Assembly: GCA_002914805.1 (NCBI GenBank)
Contig: JXTB01000330.1
Location: forward strand, 397,618-461,617
DNA: 64,000 nucleotides
Reading direction: 5' to 3'
DNA from: Parasponia andersonii
Taxonomy: Eukaryota > Streptophyta > Magnoliopsida > Rosales > Cannabaceae
Shown: positions 24,703 to 36,860 of the stretch, piece after piece
How the letters are laid out: each line of letters begins with the position of its first letter
How positions within the stretch are numbered: position 1 is the stretch's first letter
Made by a program: the position numbers and the translations under genes
The notes under the pieces: model-generated
What the model saw: only the letters and a program-made list of their open reading frames with translations
The model's database searches: none
What the model was told of the DNA's origin: nothing

Positions 24703-26985
24703 ATGAGTAAATATTATTGTGTTGCTTCAAGCTATGAAGATAAGGATGGACATGTAAATGAGCTTATAAAGGTTGGAAGTACAAGCAATGTAAAAGTCAA
24801 GAAGAAAACAATAAAGTCCAAAGTTTGGAAGTTCTTTGATATACTCCCTTTGGGTCTTGATAAAAAGTTAAGGAGCAAGTACAAAAAATGTGAACATGAG
24901 TGTCTTGCATCTAGCAGATATGGAATAGGTAATATAGCACACCACCTTCAAACTTGTAAAAAAGAGATACAGGTGACATTAGTCAAATGCTTATTTCTCA
25001 TGAAAAAGATCTATTGTCAGCTAGTGCTAGTCGTTTTGATTCTGAAAAATGGCATGAGTTAGTCATAACTTGTATTGTTATGTATAAATTGTCGTTCCAA
25101 TTTGTTGAGTATAAGGGGTTGAGAGTAACATTGCAATATTTGTATCCTGGGGTAGAACTTATTAGTAGAAATACTACTAAGAGTGAATTTTTAAGATATA
25201 TTCTAAGGAAAAAGTTAGAATTAGAAACATGTTAGCTACTGCTCCTGGTAGAATAAGTTTGACATCTGATTTGTGGAGTTCTTTGACTACTGATGGATAT
25301 ATGTGTCATACAACCATTTTATATATAAAAAATGGAAGTTACACAAAAGAATTTTAAATTTTTGTTTAATGCCTCCTCCATATACTGGTATTGCATTGTC
25401 TAAGAATGTCTTTTCTTTATTGAGTGAATGGGGAATTGAGGGAAAGATCTTCACTATCACATTGGATAATACTATTTCAAATGATGTCTCTGTTAACGCA
25501 TTACAAACACAATTGAATTTGAAGTGTTTACTTTCATGCAATGGTGATTTCTTTCATTTGAGGTGTTGTGCTCATATATTTTAATCTGGTTGTACAAGAT
25601 GGATTGAAAGAGATTGACAAATCAATTGAAAAAATTTGTGAAAGTATCAAGTATAATAAATGGTCACAATTGAGGAAGCAAAAGTTTTTAAATTGTATTA
25701 AGTAAGTTAGAATTCATGGGTGATGTTTTCACGAGAGGATTATGTTTAGATGTTATTATTAGGTGGAACTCCACATATTTGATGCTTGATAGTGCTATCT
25801 TTTATTGTAGTACCTTCCAACATTTGGCTTTAAGTGATGCCAACTACAAGTATTATCCTTCAACAGAAGAATGGGAAAGAGTTGAGAAGGTTTGAAAGTT
25901 TTTGAAAGTGTTCTATGATGCAACTCTTGTATTTTCTGGCACTAAATCTCCCACAGCAAATACATATTTTCCAACCACGATTAATTGTTATATAACTTTG
26001 AAAAAAGTTTTGAAAGGTGATGATGAGTATTTAAAGCTCATAGCAAGTAAAATATAGGTGAAGTTCCATAAGTATTAGTCTAGGTTTATTCCTATTTTAA
26101 CTACAGCAACAGTTTTGGATCCTCGATATAAGTTAGAATTGGTAAAATTTTGCTATAGGAAAGCAAATGGGAATGACTCCTTAGAATTTTAGGATTTTTA
26201 CGGGAAGCTATTATCTCTTTAGAGGAGTACAAATCTAAGTGTGACCAAAATACTTCACCACAAACTTCCAAAAGAGAAAAGAAGAATCAAGAAGACATAT
26301 AAGCTATAGATATTGATACAGAGCTTTTTAAAGTAACTTATTTGTTAATGTTTTCATTTCTTATATACTTTCACTTTATCTTTTTTTTTTTTTTTGGCGA
26401 AAATTTCAAGGTCTTGTACTCTCAATTTAGCTTTTCTCAATTATTGTTACTATTTTTTTTTGTAGGAATTTGATAATCTTTCAAGTGAGAACTTTTCATC
26501 TTCTATTGAAAAAACACAATTCGAGCTTTACTTGGATGAACCAAGGATGAATAGGAATCAAAAATTGGATGTCCTTGGGTTTTGGAAAATGAATCAATAT
26601 TGTTATCTGGAACTTACTACAATGGCTCATGATATATTGAGCATTCAAGTATCAATTGTTGCTTTAGAATCCGCTTTTAGTAATGTGGGCATGTCCTTGA
26701 CCAATTTTAAAGTTCACTCAAACCGGAAACAATTGAGGTTATAGTATGTGTACAAGAAATTGGTTGTTTAGAGATGAAGGTAATTTAACATCATTAATTG
26801 CAAATTATCATAGTTTGTGAAAAGTAATATTACTATAATCATTATTCTTTTATCTTCTGAATATAGATCGTCATAAGGGTGTTGCACAAGCTTTGGATAA
26901 AATGATACAAGATGTAGTGGCACTTAGTTCAAAGGAGGAGAGTAATGCACAATCTTCTAACTCTGTGGCTTTGGAATAAATTATG
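24703..26985 (+). pseudogene. hAT transposase (zinc finger BED / RICESLEEPER type), broken
   Basis: The N-terminal part (24703-24970) carries a BED finger, CEHECLASSRYGIGNIAHHL then QTC, with its Cys and His ligands. The frame shifts near 24970 and again near 25220, giving blocks FVEYKGLRVTLQYLYPGVEL, then ISLTSDLWSSLTTDGYMC, then GDFFHLRCCAHI (25540-25575), the landmark before the insertion domain. Further pieces include LDPRYKLELVKF near 26120. The dimerisation domain at 26560-26745 reads VLGFWKMNQYCYLEL and VSIVALESAFSNVGMSL. Several in-frame stops make it non-functional. A typical intact family member has about 650-700 residues. Confidence 0.85.
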
Positions 26986-27561
26986 CGTGGGAGTTGAACT
27001 TTGTGGAGAAAATAATCTTCTTTATTTGAATAACTAAGGACTTTATTATGTGGATTTATGTTATGTTTGTTATTAACGGAGTTTTATGAACTTCATTAGG
27101 CTTTGTTCTGGCTATGGACTAAGTCATGTGTGTTGGATGTTAGTTTGAAGAATTAAGGCTTTTTATGTTTATTTTTTTGATTTTTTTAGACTTCATTATG
27201 TCTTGTTGTTATGTTATGGATTGAGATTTATGAAAATTGGTTTAAGTTTTGACATTGGTTCAATGGATAGAATTATTATTTTATGTTAATTTGAATACTT
27301 ATTTACTTTTGTTTGGCTCATGCATCTATATCTTGAGTCCACGAGTCGTGTCCAAATCGAGTTATATTGTATCTGTGGGTTGAGCGGGTTGTGTCATGTC
27401 AACCCACAACCTAAATAGGTTATATTAGTGTCGAGCTTTTCCCAACCTGTTGTGTTCGGATTGGGAGGTTTTTTGCAAATTTTGAGCCTTCACCCCACCT
27501 GACCCAAACACGACTTGTGATATAAATTGCCACCATAATATATATATATATTTCTAATCCA

Positions 27562-27780
27562 ATAAGTAATTTTTTTTTACCTATTTATAGGTATTTTTTT
27601 TAGTTGTTAGATCATAATCTAATGGCTACTCACATAATTTCGGCAATTACGAAAAAAATAATAACAATAAGGTAATTTTTTTTATCTTATCTATAGGTAT
27701 TTTTTTTAGCCGTTGGATCATAATCTAATAGCTACTCACATAATTTCGGTAATTATAAAAAAATAATAACAATAAATTTA
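27562..27780. repeat. Tandem repeat, two units of about 105 bp
   Basis: Two copies share TTTTTTAGNNGTTNGATCATAATCTAATNGCTACTCACATAATTTCGG, stated as a pattern in pieces: GATCATAATCTAAT, GCTACTCACATAATTTCGG, AATAATAACAATA. A third, more decayed copy (TTTTTTTTAGCCGTTAAATT) lies at 28212-28260. Confidence 0.65.
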
Positions 27781-28131
27781 AATTTTTTAATAATTTTTTG
27801 TCCAAATTTTACCATAAAAAGACATACATGATAAATTTTAATTGGGCAAAACAATATCTATAGATTGGTTAAAAAAGAAAAAAAAATTGGTGCCTATATA
27901 TATATGGCGCCAATCGAGTAGGGTTTTTTTTTAATAAAAAAAANTAAAAAATAAAAAAAAAACCTATAGATAGGTTAATAAATTAGAGTTATATATGGAA
28001 CTTTGTAATAAAAAGTTACTATAAATAAAAAAAATTTAAGGAAATTGCCAAATGTGAAAAATAAAACATGGAAATTACTATATATGCAATTAACCCCCCT
28101 CCAAAAGAAAAAACCTTCTGAATTATAGCCT

Positions 28132-28170
<39 letters not shown>

Positions 28171-29112
28171 GTTGTCAATCCAATAGGTATTTTCTTCTTA
28201 CACATGCATATGTATTTTTTTTAGCCGTTAAATTATTATCTAATGATGATCTAATAGCTACAATAAGGTGTATGAAACGGCGTGCATCATTAATGCTCAT
28301 CTTTTTTACTTTTTATTATAAAAAATGTACATAATAAATTTTTATTAGCCAAAATGATACCTATGTATAAGTAAAAAAAAAATACCTACTAGAACAGTGC
28401 TATATATATATATATTAATGCAATCCAAATTGCATTGTCGAAATAACGAACTTGTAAAAAATGCTAAAACTTTCATTCAGGAAAAACCAACTACCATACA
28501 AGGGCAAGGGTGTTAGAATCCCATATACATATACATTATAAAATACTCTTTAATACCTTCTCAGCTCCTCTCCTAATCAGTATCTATTGCATTATAGGTA
28601 TATCAACTCAAACAAACTTTAATTTGAAGCTTACCACATCATCAGTATACCTCAAACAACACTTATAAAGCAAGGAAAGAGGATATTGGAAGAAATTATA
28701 GCATGTATTCTTCGAAAAGGAAAAAAAGAAGAAACTAATCAAAAGGTATATATTTACGGTTTTATTATTTGTTGGATATAGAGACATTATCATCAGCAGC
28801 AGTCATCTTGATTATTGGGGTCCCATACGTCTAAGCCTTAATTAATAGTTGAAACTTGAAATCATCAAAAGAATGATATCATATCCATGCAGTAGTAGTA
28901 GCAAAAGGGAACATAAGAGAGTAAGAAAAAGACCTTATCCATTTACAGGAGAAGCAAAACCATCACCTAATCTACTTGCACTTTCCATTTAAAGGACAGC
29001 AACCACAACATAAGGGCAATGTGTCAAAAACAAATCAAAAATTAATAGCCAATCTATTTTTATTATATGATTCTATACCTAGATCTTTTGAAAATTTACT
29101 TGAATGTGTGTA

Positions 29113-29115
<3 letters not shown>
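27781..29115. other. AT-rich spacer with microsatellites
   Basis: Contains a palindrome (ATTGGTGCC, an AT spacer, GGCGCCAAT) at about 27887-27915 and an (AT)n run at 28135-28165. No gene was recognised. Confidence 0.5.

Positions 29116-29156
<41 letters not shown>
29116..29156. repeat. (GA)n microsatellite
   Basis: About 20 GA dinucleotides in a row. The apparent Arg-Glu open frame through it is an artefact. Confidence 0.9.
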
Positions 29157-29161
<5 letters not shown>

Positions 29162-29439
29162 GAGGAAGAAAGTAAATTATGTTTTATATCATGCATGGTG
29201 TATACAAAAATACATGCTTTCCAATATTTTTAGTCCAATGACCCTATATGAAAGTTAATAATTCAATTCAACCTTTTTTAATTAAAATTCAGTATATCAT
29301 TTATATATTGAATAAAAATTTCTTGCAAGCAAATAACCTTAAATTATGGGGTGAAGGTCATAAAAGGTAAATCATATAACGAGATCATAGACTTATAACA
29401 ATACCTTCCCACTCAATATCTTTTCACAATGGATGGATG

Positions 29440-29600
29440 GACGGACAATGTAGGCCCCAAAGATTTCAAACGTCCCATCCCTTCCCTCTTGCAAAATCCG
29501 TCCTACCCAAACAAGGAATTTGTTCATTCCGGTCCCCACTTTCCTTCCACATGGCTATATAACCCCAAAGATATATAGAGCCTAAAAACCTATTTGAAAA
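29440..29600 (+). promoter_or_regulatory. Orphan core promoter-like segment
   Basis: A cytosine-rich stretch (29450-29550, several CCCC and CCTT blocks) is followed by a TATA box CTATATAAC at 29555-29563. This is the composition and order of a plant core promoter and is less AT-rich than its surroundings. No reading frame follows within 1.5 kb. Confidence 0.35.
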
Positions 29601-30099
29601 TCTCTGTTCATGGTAAATTTTGATTTATGAAAAAGTGTGATTACTTACTTGTTACTCAAAAATTAAGACAACATAATATAATATAATTGAGCTTAAAACT
29701 CTAGGATATATAATTTAGATAGATTATTAGAACTATATAAACAATTCAGTAACTAAAGGAGTTAATAGACTTAAAAATAAGATACAACAGTAAACAAAGA
29801 GTAATAATACTTTTAGAAATACTCAAAAGAAAACCTTCGCAAACATAGTGAATAGGCCTTTAGATGGCTCAATCTTCACAAAGTCCTTCAAATGCAATGA
29901 AAGTTTGAAAATTGAATGCTCATGAATGGATGGTTATTTCAAAAGTGAAAATGTTGCTCTCATCAATAGCAACCAAAAACTTGATCCACCATTGAAATTA
30001 GCCTGATTGAATACATTAGGCACGAAGCTTTAGTTACTATACTAAAGATGTGTGCCTTAGTATAATATGATCAACTATTTATTTTAAAAACATGTAATA

Positions 30100-30164
<65 letters not shown>

Positions 30165-31080
30165 AAAAGATGAAAAGAAGAGAGAACTTGGCTTAAGAAT
30201 ACTCAGTCTGAGAAGTAGATTGAACTTGTGGTCATTGTATGTGTGAAAATAAGCTGACCATATGATGCAATATGAAAAGGCAGTGTTTGTTACTAGCTGG
30301 TATAATATTAAAATGATGATGTGAGATTGCCATTATGAAATTAGACACCAAAACTAGTATATAAGATGTTCAAGAAGTGTATTTAGGCTATCGAATGAAG
30401 GGATTTCGAGTGTATAAATGACTATAAATTTCTGGAGAATGTCAGTACTAGAAATCGGAAACTAGAAAGAAGAATGTATAGATTTAGAGCAAAAGATAGG
30501 CTGAAAAGATAGGCCAATGTTGTGCCCCTCTTCAGAGGGAATTTCAGTCCTTTTTATAGTATTAAATACTAATGATTGTAGTAAGGGGATAGAGGAATAT
30601 TCTGCAATAATTAGGGTGAGACAGCTTTGCCAATGGCAAGTTGTTTCTATTTAGTTTATTAAAAACCAACTACTGCAGCTAGTTTTTAACAAAACCAGCT
30701 ACAAAATCCTATCTCCATTTGCTAAATAATCTCTTGAATTTTGTACATTCTCTTGGGATTCACTCAGCCATTGACACCTAAACGGTTTCATCCTAAAATC
30801 GTGTCCCAAAACAATGAAACCAGCTAGTTTCACTCTAGCTAAGTTTGAATGAAATAATAATTCAAAAACTCCCTCAATTTTGTATATAAGACCTCATTTT
30901 AACACCCTTAGAAGATATTCCCATAATAGAATGATAATTCCTCAAATCTGGACAAACAAAAGCTCTTGAAACATTATTATATAGCCATATCATTTTATCT
31001 AATAAAACTAATCCATTTTTGAATTAGGACTTTACCCGGGAACATTAAGTCCCCTAAGTTATGAGGAATGTGACCATTCC
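29601..31080. other. Spacer with (AT)n
   Basis: An (AT)n run of about 57 bases at 30103-30159 divides two AT-rich stretches. The part from 30200 on is less skewed but shows no coding or RNA signal I can name. Confidence 0.5.
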
Positions 31081-31100
31081 TCAGAATTCACTTGGTTATT

Positions 31101-31110
31101 CTATAAATAG
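31101..31110 (+). promoter_or_regulatory. TATA box upstream of the unknown broken gene
   Basis: CTATAAATAG lies 31 bases before the ATG at 31141. This spacing would put the transcription start almost at that ATG, so the true start codon may be a later one (for example the Met in frame near 31222). Confidence 0.5.
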
Positions 31111-31140
31111 CCTCATAGTTCAGCTTTCAATGCTTATACA

Positions 31141-31830
31141 ATGCATCTTCAATTCATTAATGTAAAATTCGTGCCCATTTCTTCTTCTCATCTTTTTCCC
31201 GATCCATTCTCTTCTTTCCCTATGAATTATTCTCATACCGGAAGCTTTCCAAATTCTCCTTTTGTTTCTACTACAGCTAAAATCATTGAACTTGATGACT
31301 CCAATGATTCCGAAAATCAATCCATGGCTAGATTTCCTACTCTATCAGAAATTAGGCACAATCTTAATTTAGCCTCCGAGTTGTATGACCATATCACTTC
31401 CTTAGACGTGTAACTTATTAGCCTTCAACATAAGACTAAAGAGTAGATAGCCTTTTACAAGAACCACATTTCCTCTTTAGAGTATAAATTTGCTTTTACC
31501 TCTCAATATATTTCTGACATTGAAACTCATGTTGGCAATAAGATAGCTAACTTGGAAGCCGATTTAGTTAGCGTGTAAAATAATTTGCAAGTGGCTTATG
31601 AAGAGATTTCATGTTGGAAATCTATGTATTTTAACTTAAGAGAGAGCATTGTCACCATTCCAGTGTTTACCCACTATGCTGGTTCTTCTTCTTCTTCTTC
31701 AAATCCATGCTCTTCTTGCGGGAATCGTAGAAGGGGCTCACCCATGAATCCTCCAAGAAGTAGCTTTTTCTCAAGGTTCTCTTTCTTAACTAAGGTGAAA
31801 CTATCATCAACAGTTAGTTTCCCACTGTAA
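31141..31830 (+). pseudogene. Broken gene of unknown function, truncated by an LTR
   Basis: One frame of 229 codons with about three interruptions reads as protein throughout. It has a Ser/Pro-rich N-terminus (SSSHLFPDPFSSFP), an acidic patch (IELDDSNDSENQS), a heptad-like helical middle (about residues 85-165, for example ISDIETHVGNKIANLEADLV) and a Ser-rich, Cys-containing tail (SSSSSSNPCSSCGNRRRGSP). The final stop is formed by the first bases of the Gypsy LTR, so the original 3' end is gone. I do not recognise the family. It could be a host gene remnant or the coding part of a non-autonomous element. Confidence 0.5.
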
Positions 31831-32233
31831 TGATCCGACTTTGAAAATCGATATCTACGTATATTTTTAACTTAATTTATTCTTTTAAAAGTCACAAACT
31901 TGGACTATGAAAATTCATGACAATTTTTATTTATTTATATAATTCTCTCAAGATAGTTAACAAATTATTCTAAATGTCATATTAAGAAATTTATAGAAAC
32001 TATTGAAGGAAATATTATTATTTTTTTATGAGATTTAAATAATACGCAACTAAAAGAGTTTCTAGGTGAGGATGTGGGACAAAAGTACACCTTTTAAATC
32101 CTAAGCTCTCCTTAGATGGTTTAAGTCTTTTTGACAAAGCTCGTTTAATCTTACATTTGTTTAAATCAATATATTAGATAATAAAACTACATAATTATTT
32201 AAAAATCTTTAATTATTAAAAATATACTTCAAG

Positions 32234-32264
<31 letters not shown>

Positions 32265-34724
32265 GGTATTCTATAAAGGGATATTTAGATAAAATGAGTC
32301 ATATTGTATATAGCAAAATGATTACTTAATTTTAGAGGCATAATTAAACTTAAAATTTAGATTTCATACTTAAACATTTCATCTCATTATTAACTTAAAG
32401 AAATATATGACTTAATCTTACATATTTAGGTAAACTATATCATTTAAAGAGAAGACAACTTATACAGAAATTTATAGTGGTGGTATCCCAAAACCTTTGC
32501 CTCGCATCCATCCCCACCTCGATTTTAGTCAATCCATCATTCAAAACAAAAGTTGCTTGCCTTTGGTACCTACAACATGGACATTTATACTACGTGAGCT
32601 TTCGCTCAGTAAGTACAATTCATCTCATAAAATATTTCATAGAAATAATATTTTATAAAACTTCAATTTTTGTGTCCTTGTGTAATCTTTCAACTTCTAC
32701 TTTATGAAGTAATCTTTTATCACATTTGTTATTGCAAAATCTTTTATCTTTCTTATGGGCCCTTGTACACGTACCAAGTGTACACTTACCGACTGGGAAT
32801 TAGGGGAGCGACCCTACTAAAACATCAACGGTCATAAATTTAACATATTTTCCTTGGGAATCCTCACTTAGTGGAGGTCGGTCTTATCTTCCCTTAGAAA
32901 TCCTCACCTAGTGGAGGTTGGTACGACACCTTTATATTATTATCTTTTACTTAGTCTCATCTTTAACATAAATAGTTGTATCATATTTCAAACCAAAACT
33001 TATATTTTATATTCTTGATACTCCCTTTAATTGAAGTATATTGATCAAGTTATGAATAATATTGTAAAGTAAATTTACCTTATCTTATTATCATAGGAGG
33101 GCATGTATTTTCATAAGCATATATACAAGCCAAACAAACATCTCTTACATAGGTAAAATATCACAATTAATCATATCAAATACTTTTATTTCAAATAGAA
33201 CATTCTTTTAAAACTATCCATGTTGTAGATGAGATTGTACTCACCTTAAGTCCTTAGAAAATGTTCTTCGTGCTTGTAGTGAAATACCACACGCTTAACC
33301 TTGTTGCAGCCACGTGCCTCTTCTTTATCCTTTTTATTTATTATTCATGCATCAACATTCATTTTATATGTCAACATATGCTATCATTGGTCATATGAAA
33401 CCAATTTTATATTTTTGAAGACATTCACAACATAAATCCTAAAATAATGTTTCATATTAAAATTATAGAATTTTGGCGCTTAATGCGTAGTTAAGGAATT
33501 TCATATTCTAGTCCATAATTGTATTTATTCTAAAAAATTACATGAATCCATATGAAAAATACCAAAATCTAAAGATTATGGTTTAGAATTTATAAACAAT
33601 ATTTATCACTATTTATTTTTCCAATTTAGAATTTGTAATAAAATTGTTAAAGATGTGACTAAACGAAAATGATTGAAATTTCGGGAGTATTTTATAAATC
33701 AAACAAACTCAAAATTTTAAAAGCACATCATTAACATTTTATAACTTATGTATAATATTTGAAAATTCTAAAAGGATAATTTCATAGCACTTTAATCACT
33801 TATAATTATACTTTAGAATTTATTTCAGCATTTTAAAATATTGAAGTATTGTATATTATGGAAATTATAATTAATCTTATAGACAAAAAAAAATTATGAA
33901 AACTTCCAGAAATGATTTTAACATATATATGAACATATAGTTAAAATTTTAACCCAAAATAAAAATGTTTGCCCTTTGAAATCATAGAATTAATTATATA
34001 AAATCTATTTTACAGCTTTTCTTAACTAACTAATAACTTGTGTTAAGTGATTTTTATAAAATTATAGGAGTAGGGTATAAAAGTGAAAATTTCTAGAAAT
34101 TAAGTATACATATAGAAATACTTTTCACAAAAATTTCAAACCTTAATAAGGTTTCTAACTCTATATATATTATAGATTGAATTTAAACCTAAGTGCAATA
34201 AAATATACAAATTTTGAAAGACTAAGAGTTCTAAGAATTATTATTTTTTTTTTTTAAACTTGAAGAACTCTAAGAGGAAATTCTTGAAATCACAATGGAT
34301 AAAATAGAAATTTTGAGAGAAAGATGGAGGAAAAGAAATGAAAGAACTTGATTATATTTATAAAAGAGTGCCCTATTTATAGGCTAATTATGTACATAAA
34401 TATAATTAAAAATTAATTCAAAAAAATATTAATAATAATCGCCATTTACCTAACTTTTTATTTATTTATTATCTTTTCGTCATGCAATTAAATTAATTTT
34501 ATTAACCTAACTATGATTCATCCACTTAAAAAAAATAATGTATTATCCTATCATATCTACATTTAATACATTATTTCTATGATAAATTCATAATAAAATT
34601 TTAGACAAGAAAACTAATATGATAAATTCATTCTTCAAGAGAATACACTAATATTAAAAGATCATGATAAATAATTATTAAAAAATGTATATTTTTTAAG
34701 TCTAGGGTTTTCTCGGGTTTTACA
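31826..34724 (-). repeat. 3' LTR of the truncated Gypsy element, 2.9 kb
   Basis: Bounded on the plus strand by TGTAATGATCCGACTTTG and by GGGTTTTCTCGGGTTTTACA, so the termini are TGTAA and TTACA, a perfect 5-bp inverted pair. It lies directly after the purine-rich tract. At 2899 bp it is long but within the range of some plant Gypsy families. No second copy is in the window, so a target duplication cannot be tested. Confidence 0.65.
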
Positions 34725-36860
34725 ATCTCCACTACTTATGAAATTTTCATCCTCGAAAATTAGAATAAGTGTGGGTACTTTTTCTTCATCTCTTCTTCTC
34801 GTTCTTATGTGGCCTCTTCTATTTTGTGATTACGCCACAATACCTTAACTAGGGGTATTGTCTTGTTCCGCAAAGTTTTCTCTTCATGTGCTAATATTTT
34901 GACTGGTTTCTCTTCGTAAGTTAAGTCTTTATGAATCTCGATGGGTTCATGATTTAATACGTATGAAGGGTCTAGGACATACTTTTTCAGCATAGATACA
35001 TGAAAGACATTAAGTACACTGGCCAATTTTGGTGATTGAGCCAACTTATATGTTATTTTTCCCGCCCGTTTGAGGATCTCGAATGGTCCAATATATCTTG
35101 GACTCAATTTTCCCTTCTTCCCAAACCTCATTACACCTTTCATTGGTGTAACCTTAAGAAAAACTACGTCTCCTACTTGAAATTCCAATGATGTTCTCCG
35201 CTTGTCAGTATAGCTTTTCTGTTGACTTTGGGCAATTTCCATCCTTTTCCTGATTTTCTGTACCACTTCAGTGGTCTCCCTTATGAAGTCAAAGGTCTCT
35301 AAATGCTTCTCCCTAGGTTCATACCAATGGAATGGAGATATACATTTCCTTCCATAAAGCGCTTCATAAGGTGCTACCTTGATAGAAGATTGATAGCTAT
35401 TATTATAAGAGAATTTTATCAATGGAAGCTTCTTATTCCATGCTCCTTTAAAGTCTATCACACAAGCCCTGAGCATATCCTCTAGAGTTTGGCTAGTTCA
35501 TTCTAACTGCCCGTCTGTTTGCGGATGGAAAGCTGTGCTAAAAAGTAGCTTTGTTCCTAAAGCTTGTTGAACCTTCCTCCAAAAAGTAGAAGTAAATCGA
35601 TTGTCACAGTCAGAAATGATCGATCGTGATATTCTATGTAGTCTGACTATCTCAGTCACATATAATTCAACCAACTTTTCCAATAAATAAGTGATTTTCG
35701 TTAGTAGAAAATGTGCTAATTTAGTAAATTGATCCACAATCACTTATATTGCATCGTATCCTTCATGCATTTTGGGTAACCCAACCACAAAATCCATGGC
35801 AATTGGTTGTAACTCCCTAGCAGGTCTTTTGTGTTCGGCCTTGACTTTCTGACAAGTCAAACATCTTTGCACGTACTTTGCCACATCATTTTTCATTCCG
35901 TTCCACCAAAAATACTTTTTGAGATCATTATATATCTTTGTTATACCAGGGTGGACAGAATAAGGGGTTTCATGTGCTTCAGAAAGGATTTGATTCCTCA
36001 TTTCTATATCATTTGGTATGCACAGTCTACCATTTTACTTGAGGATTCAATCAGAAGAGATGTTGAATTCTGACTGTCTGCCCTCCATAATATCTTCTCT
36101 AATTCGTACTAAGGCTGGATCGAGCTCTTGAGCTTCCTTCATGTTCTCAAGAATGTTTGGTTTGAGAGTTAAAGTTGACTATTTTCTTACTATTAACTCT
36201 AAATTGACACTGTTAATATCTTCTTGTTCTCAGGTAAAGCTTTTATTGACATCAAGGTTGTAGTTGTTTTCCTACTTAGTGCGTCTATGACCTTATTTAC
36301 CTTACCTGGATGGCATAGGATTTCAAAATCACAATCCTTAACCAACTCTAGCCACCTACGTTGCTTCATGTTCAACTCCTTTTGAGTGAATATGTATTTT
36401 AGGCTTTTATCATCAGTGTAAATTTAGCATTGAGTCCTATACAAATAGTGTCGCCAAAGTTTGAGGGCGAAAACTACTGCAGCAAGTTCAAGATCATGGG
36501 TTGGGTAGTTCTTCTCGTGCTTCTTGAGTTATCGAGAAACATACGCCACGACTTTGCTATTTTGCATCAATACTACTCCTAGTCCTAACTTTGATACATC
36601 ACTAAAGATGTCAAACTATCCTTCGTCTGATGGGATAGTAAGGATATGTGTACTGGTAAGCATATTCTTCAGCTCTTGAAAACTTTCTTCACACTTCTTC
36701 GTCCAGTCTTATTTCTTTAATTTTCGCATAAGAGTTGTGAGAGGTGCAGCGAGTTTTGAAAATCCTTTTATGAATCTTCGATAATAGCCTACTAATCCCA
36801 AAAAACTCCTTACTCTTTGAGAGGTCTCAAGATGCAATCCCTTTGTACAAAACAATGACA
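31826..36860 (-). mobile_element. Ty3/Gypsy chromovirus (Tekay/Del-like), 5'-truncated fossil
   Basis: Reading leftward on the minus strand are reverse transcriptase end and RNase H (about 36860-36240), integrase zinc-binding and core (about 36000-35500), integrase C-terminal and chromodomain-like end (35476-34805), a purine-rich tract (AGTAGTGGAGA) and the 3' LTR. Landmarks are [28 protein letters not shown] and FHPQTDGQ. Gag, protease, most of the reverse transcriptase and the 5' LTR are absent. It is broken in about ten places and is clearly old. Confidence 0.85.

Larger units (their letters stand above)
22914..27534 (+). mobile_element. Dead hAT-superfamily DNA transposon (about 4.6 kb)
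   Basis: A BED zinc finger, catalytic-domain pieces and a C-terminal hAT dimerisation domain occur in order on the plus strand. The right end (on the other strand GGTGGCAATTTATATCACAA) is the GGTGGCAA-type terminus common in plant hAT elements. Subterminal GGTT/AACCCG-rich motifs occur on both sides (22920-23030 and 27330-27520). The left terminus is lost in the gap. A smaller MITE-like element is nested at 23105-23668. Confidence 0.8.

Noticed and set aside
28976-29233. Open frame with an Arg-Glu run
   Set aside because: It is the GA microsatellite; the rest shows no protein character.
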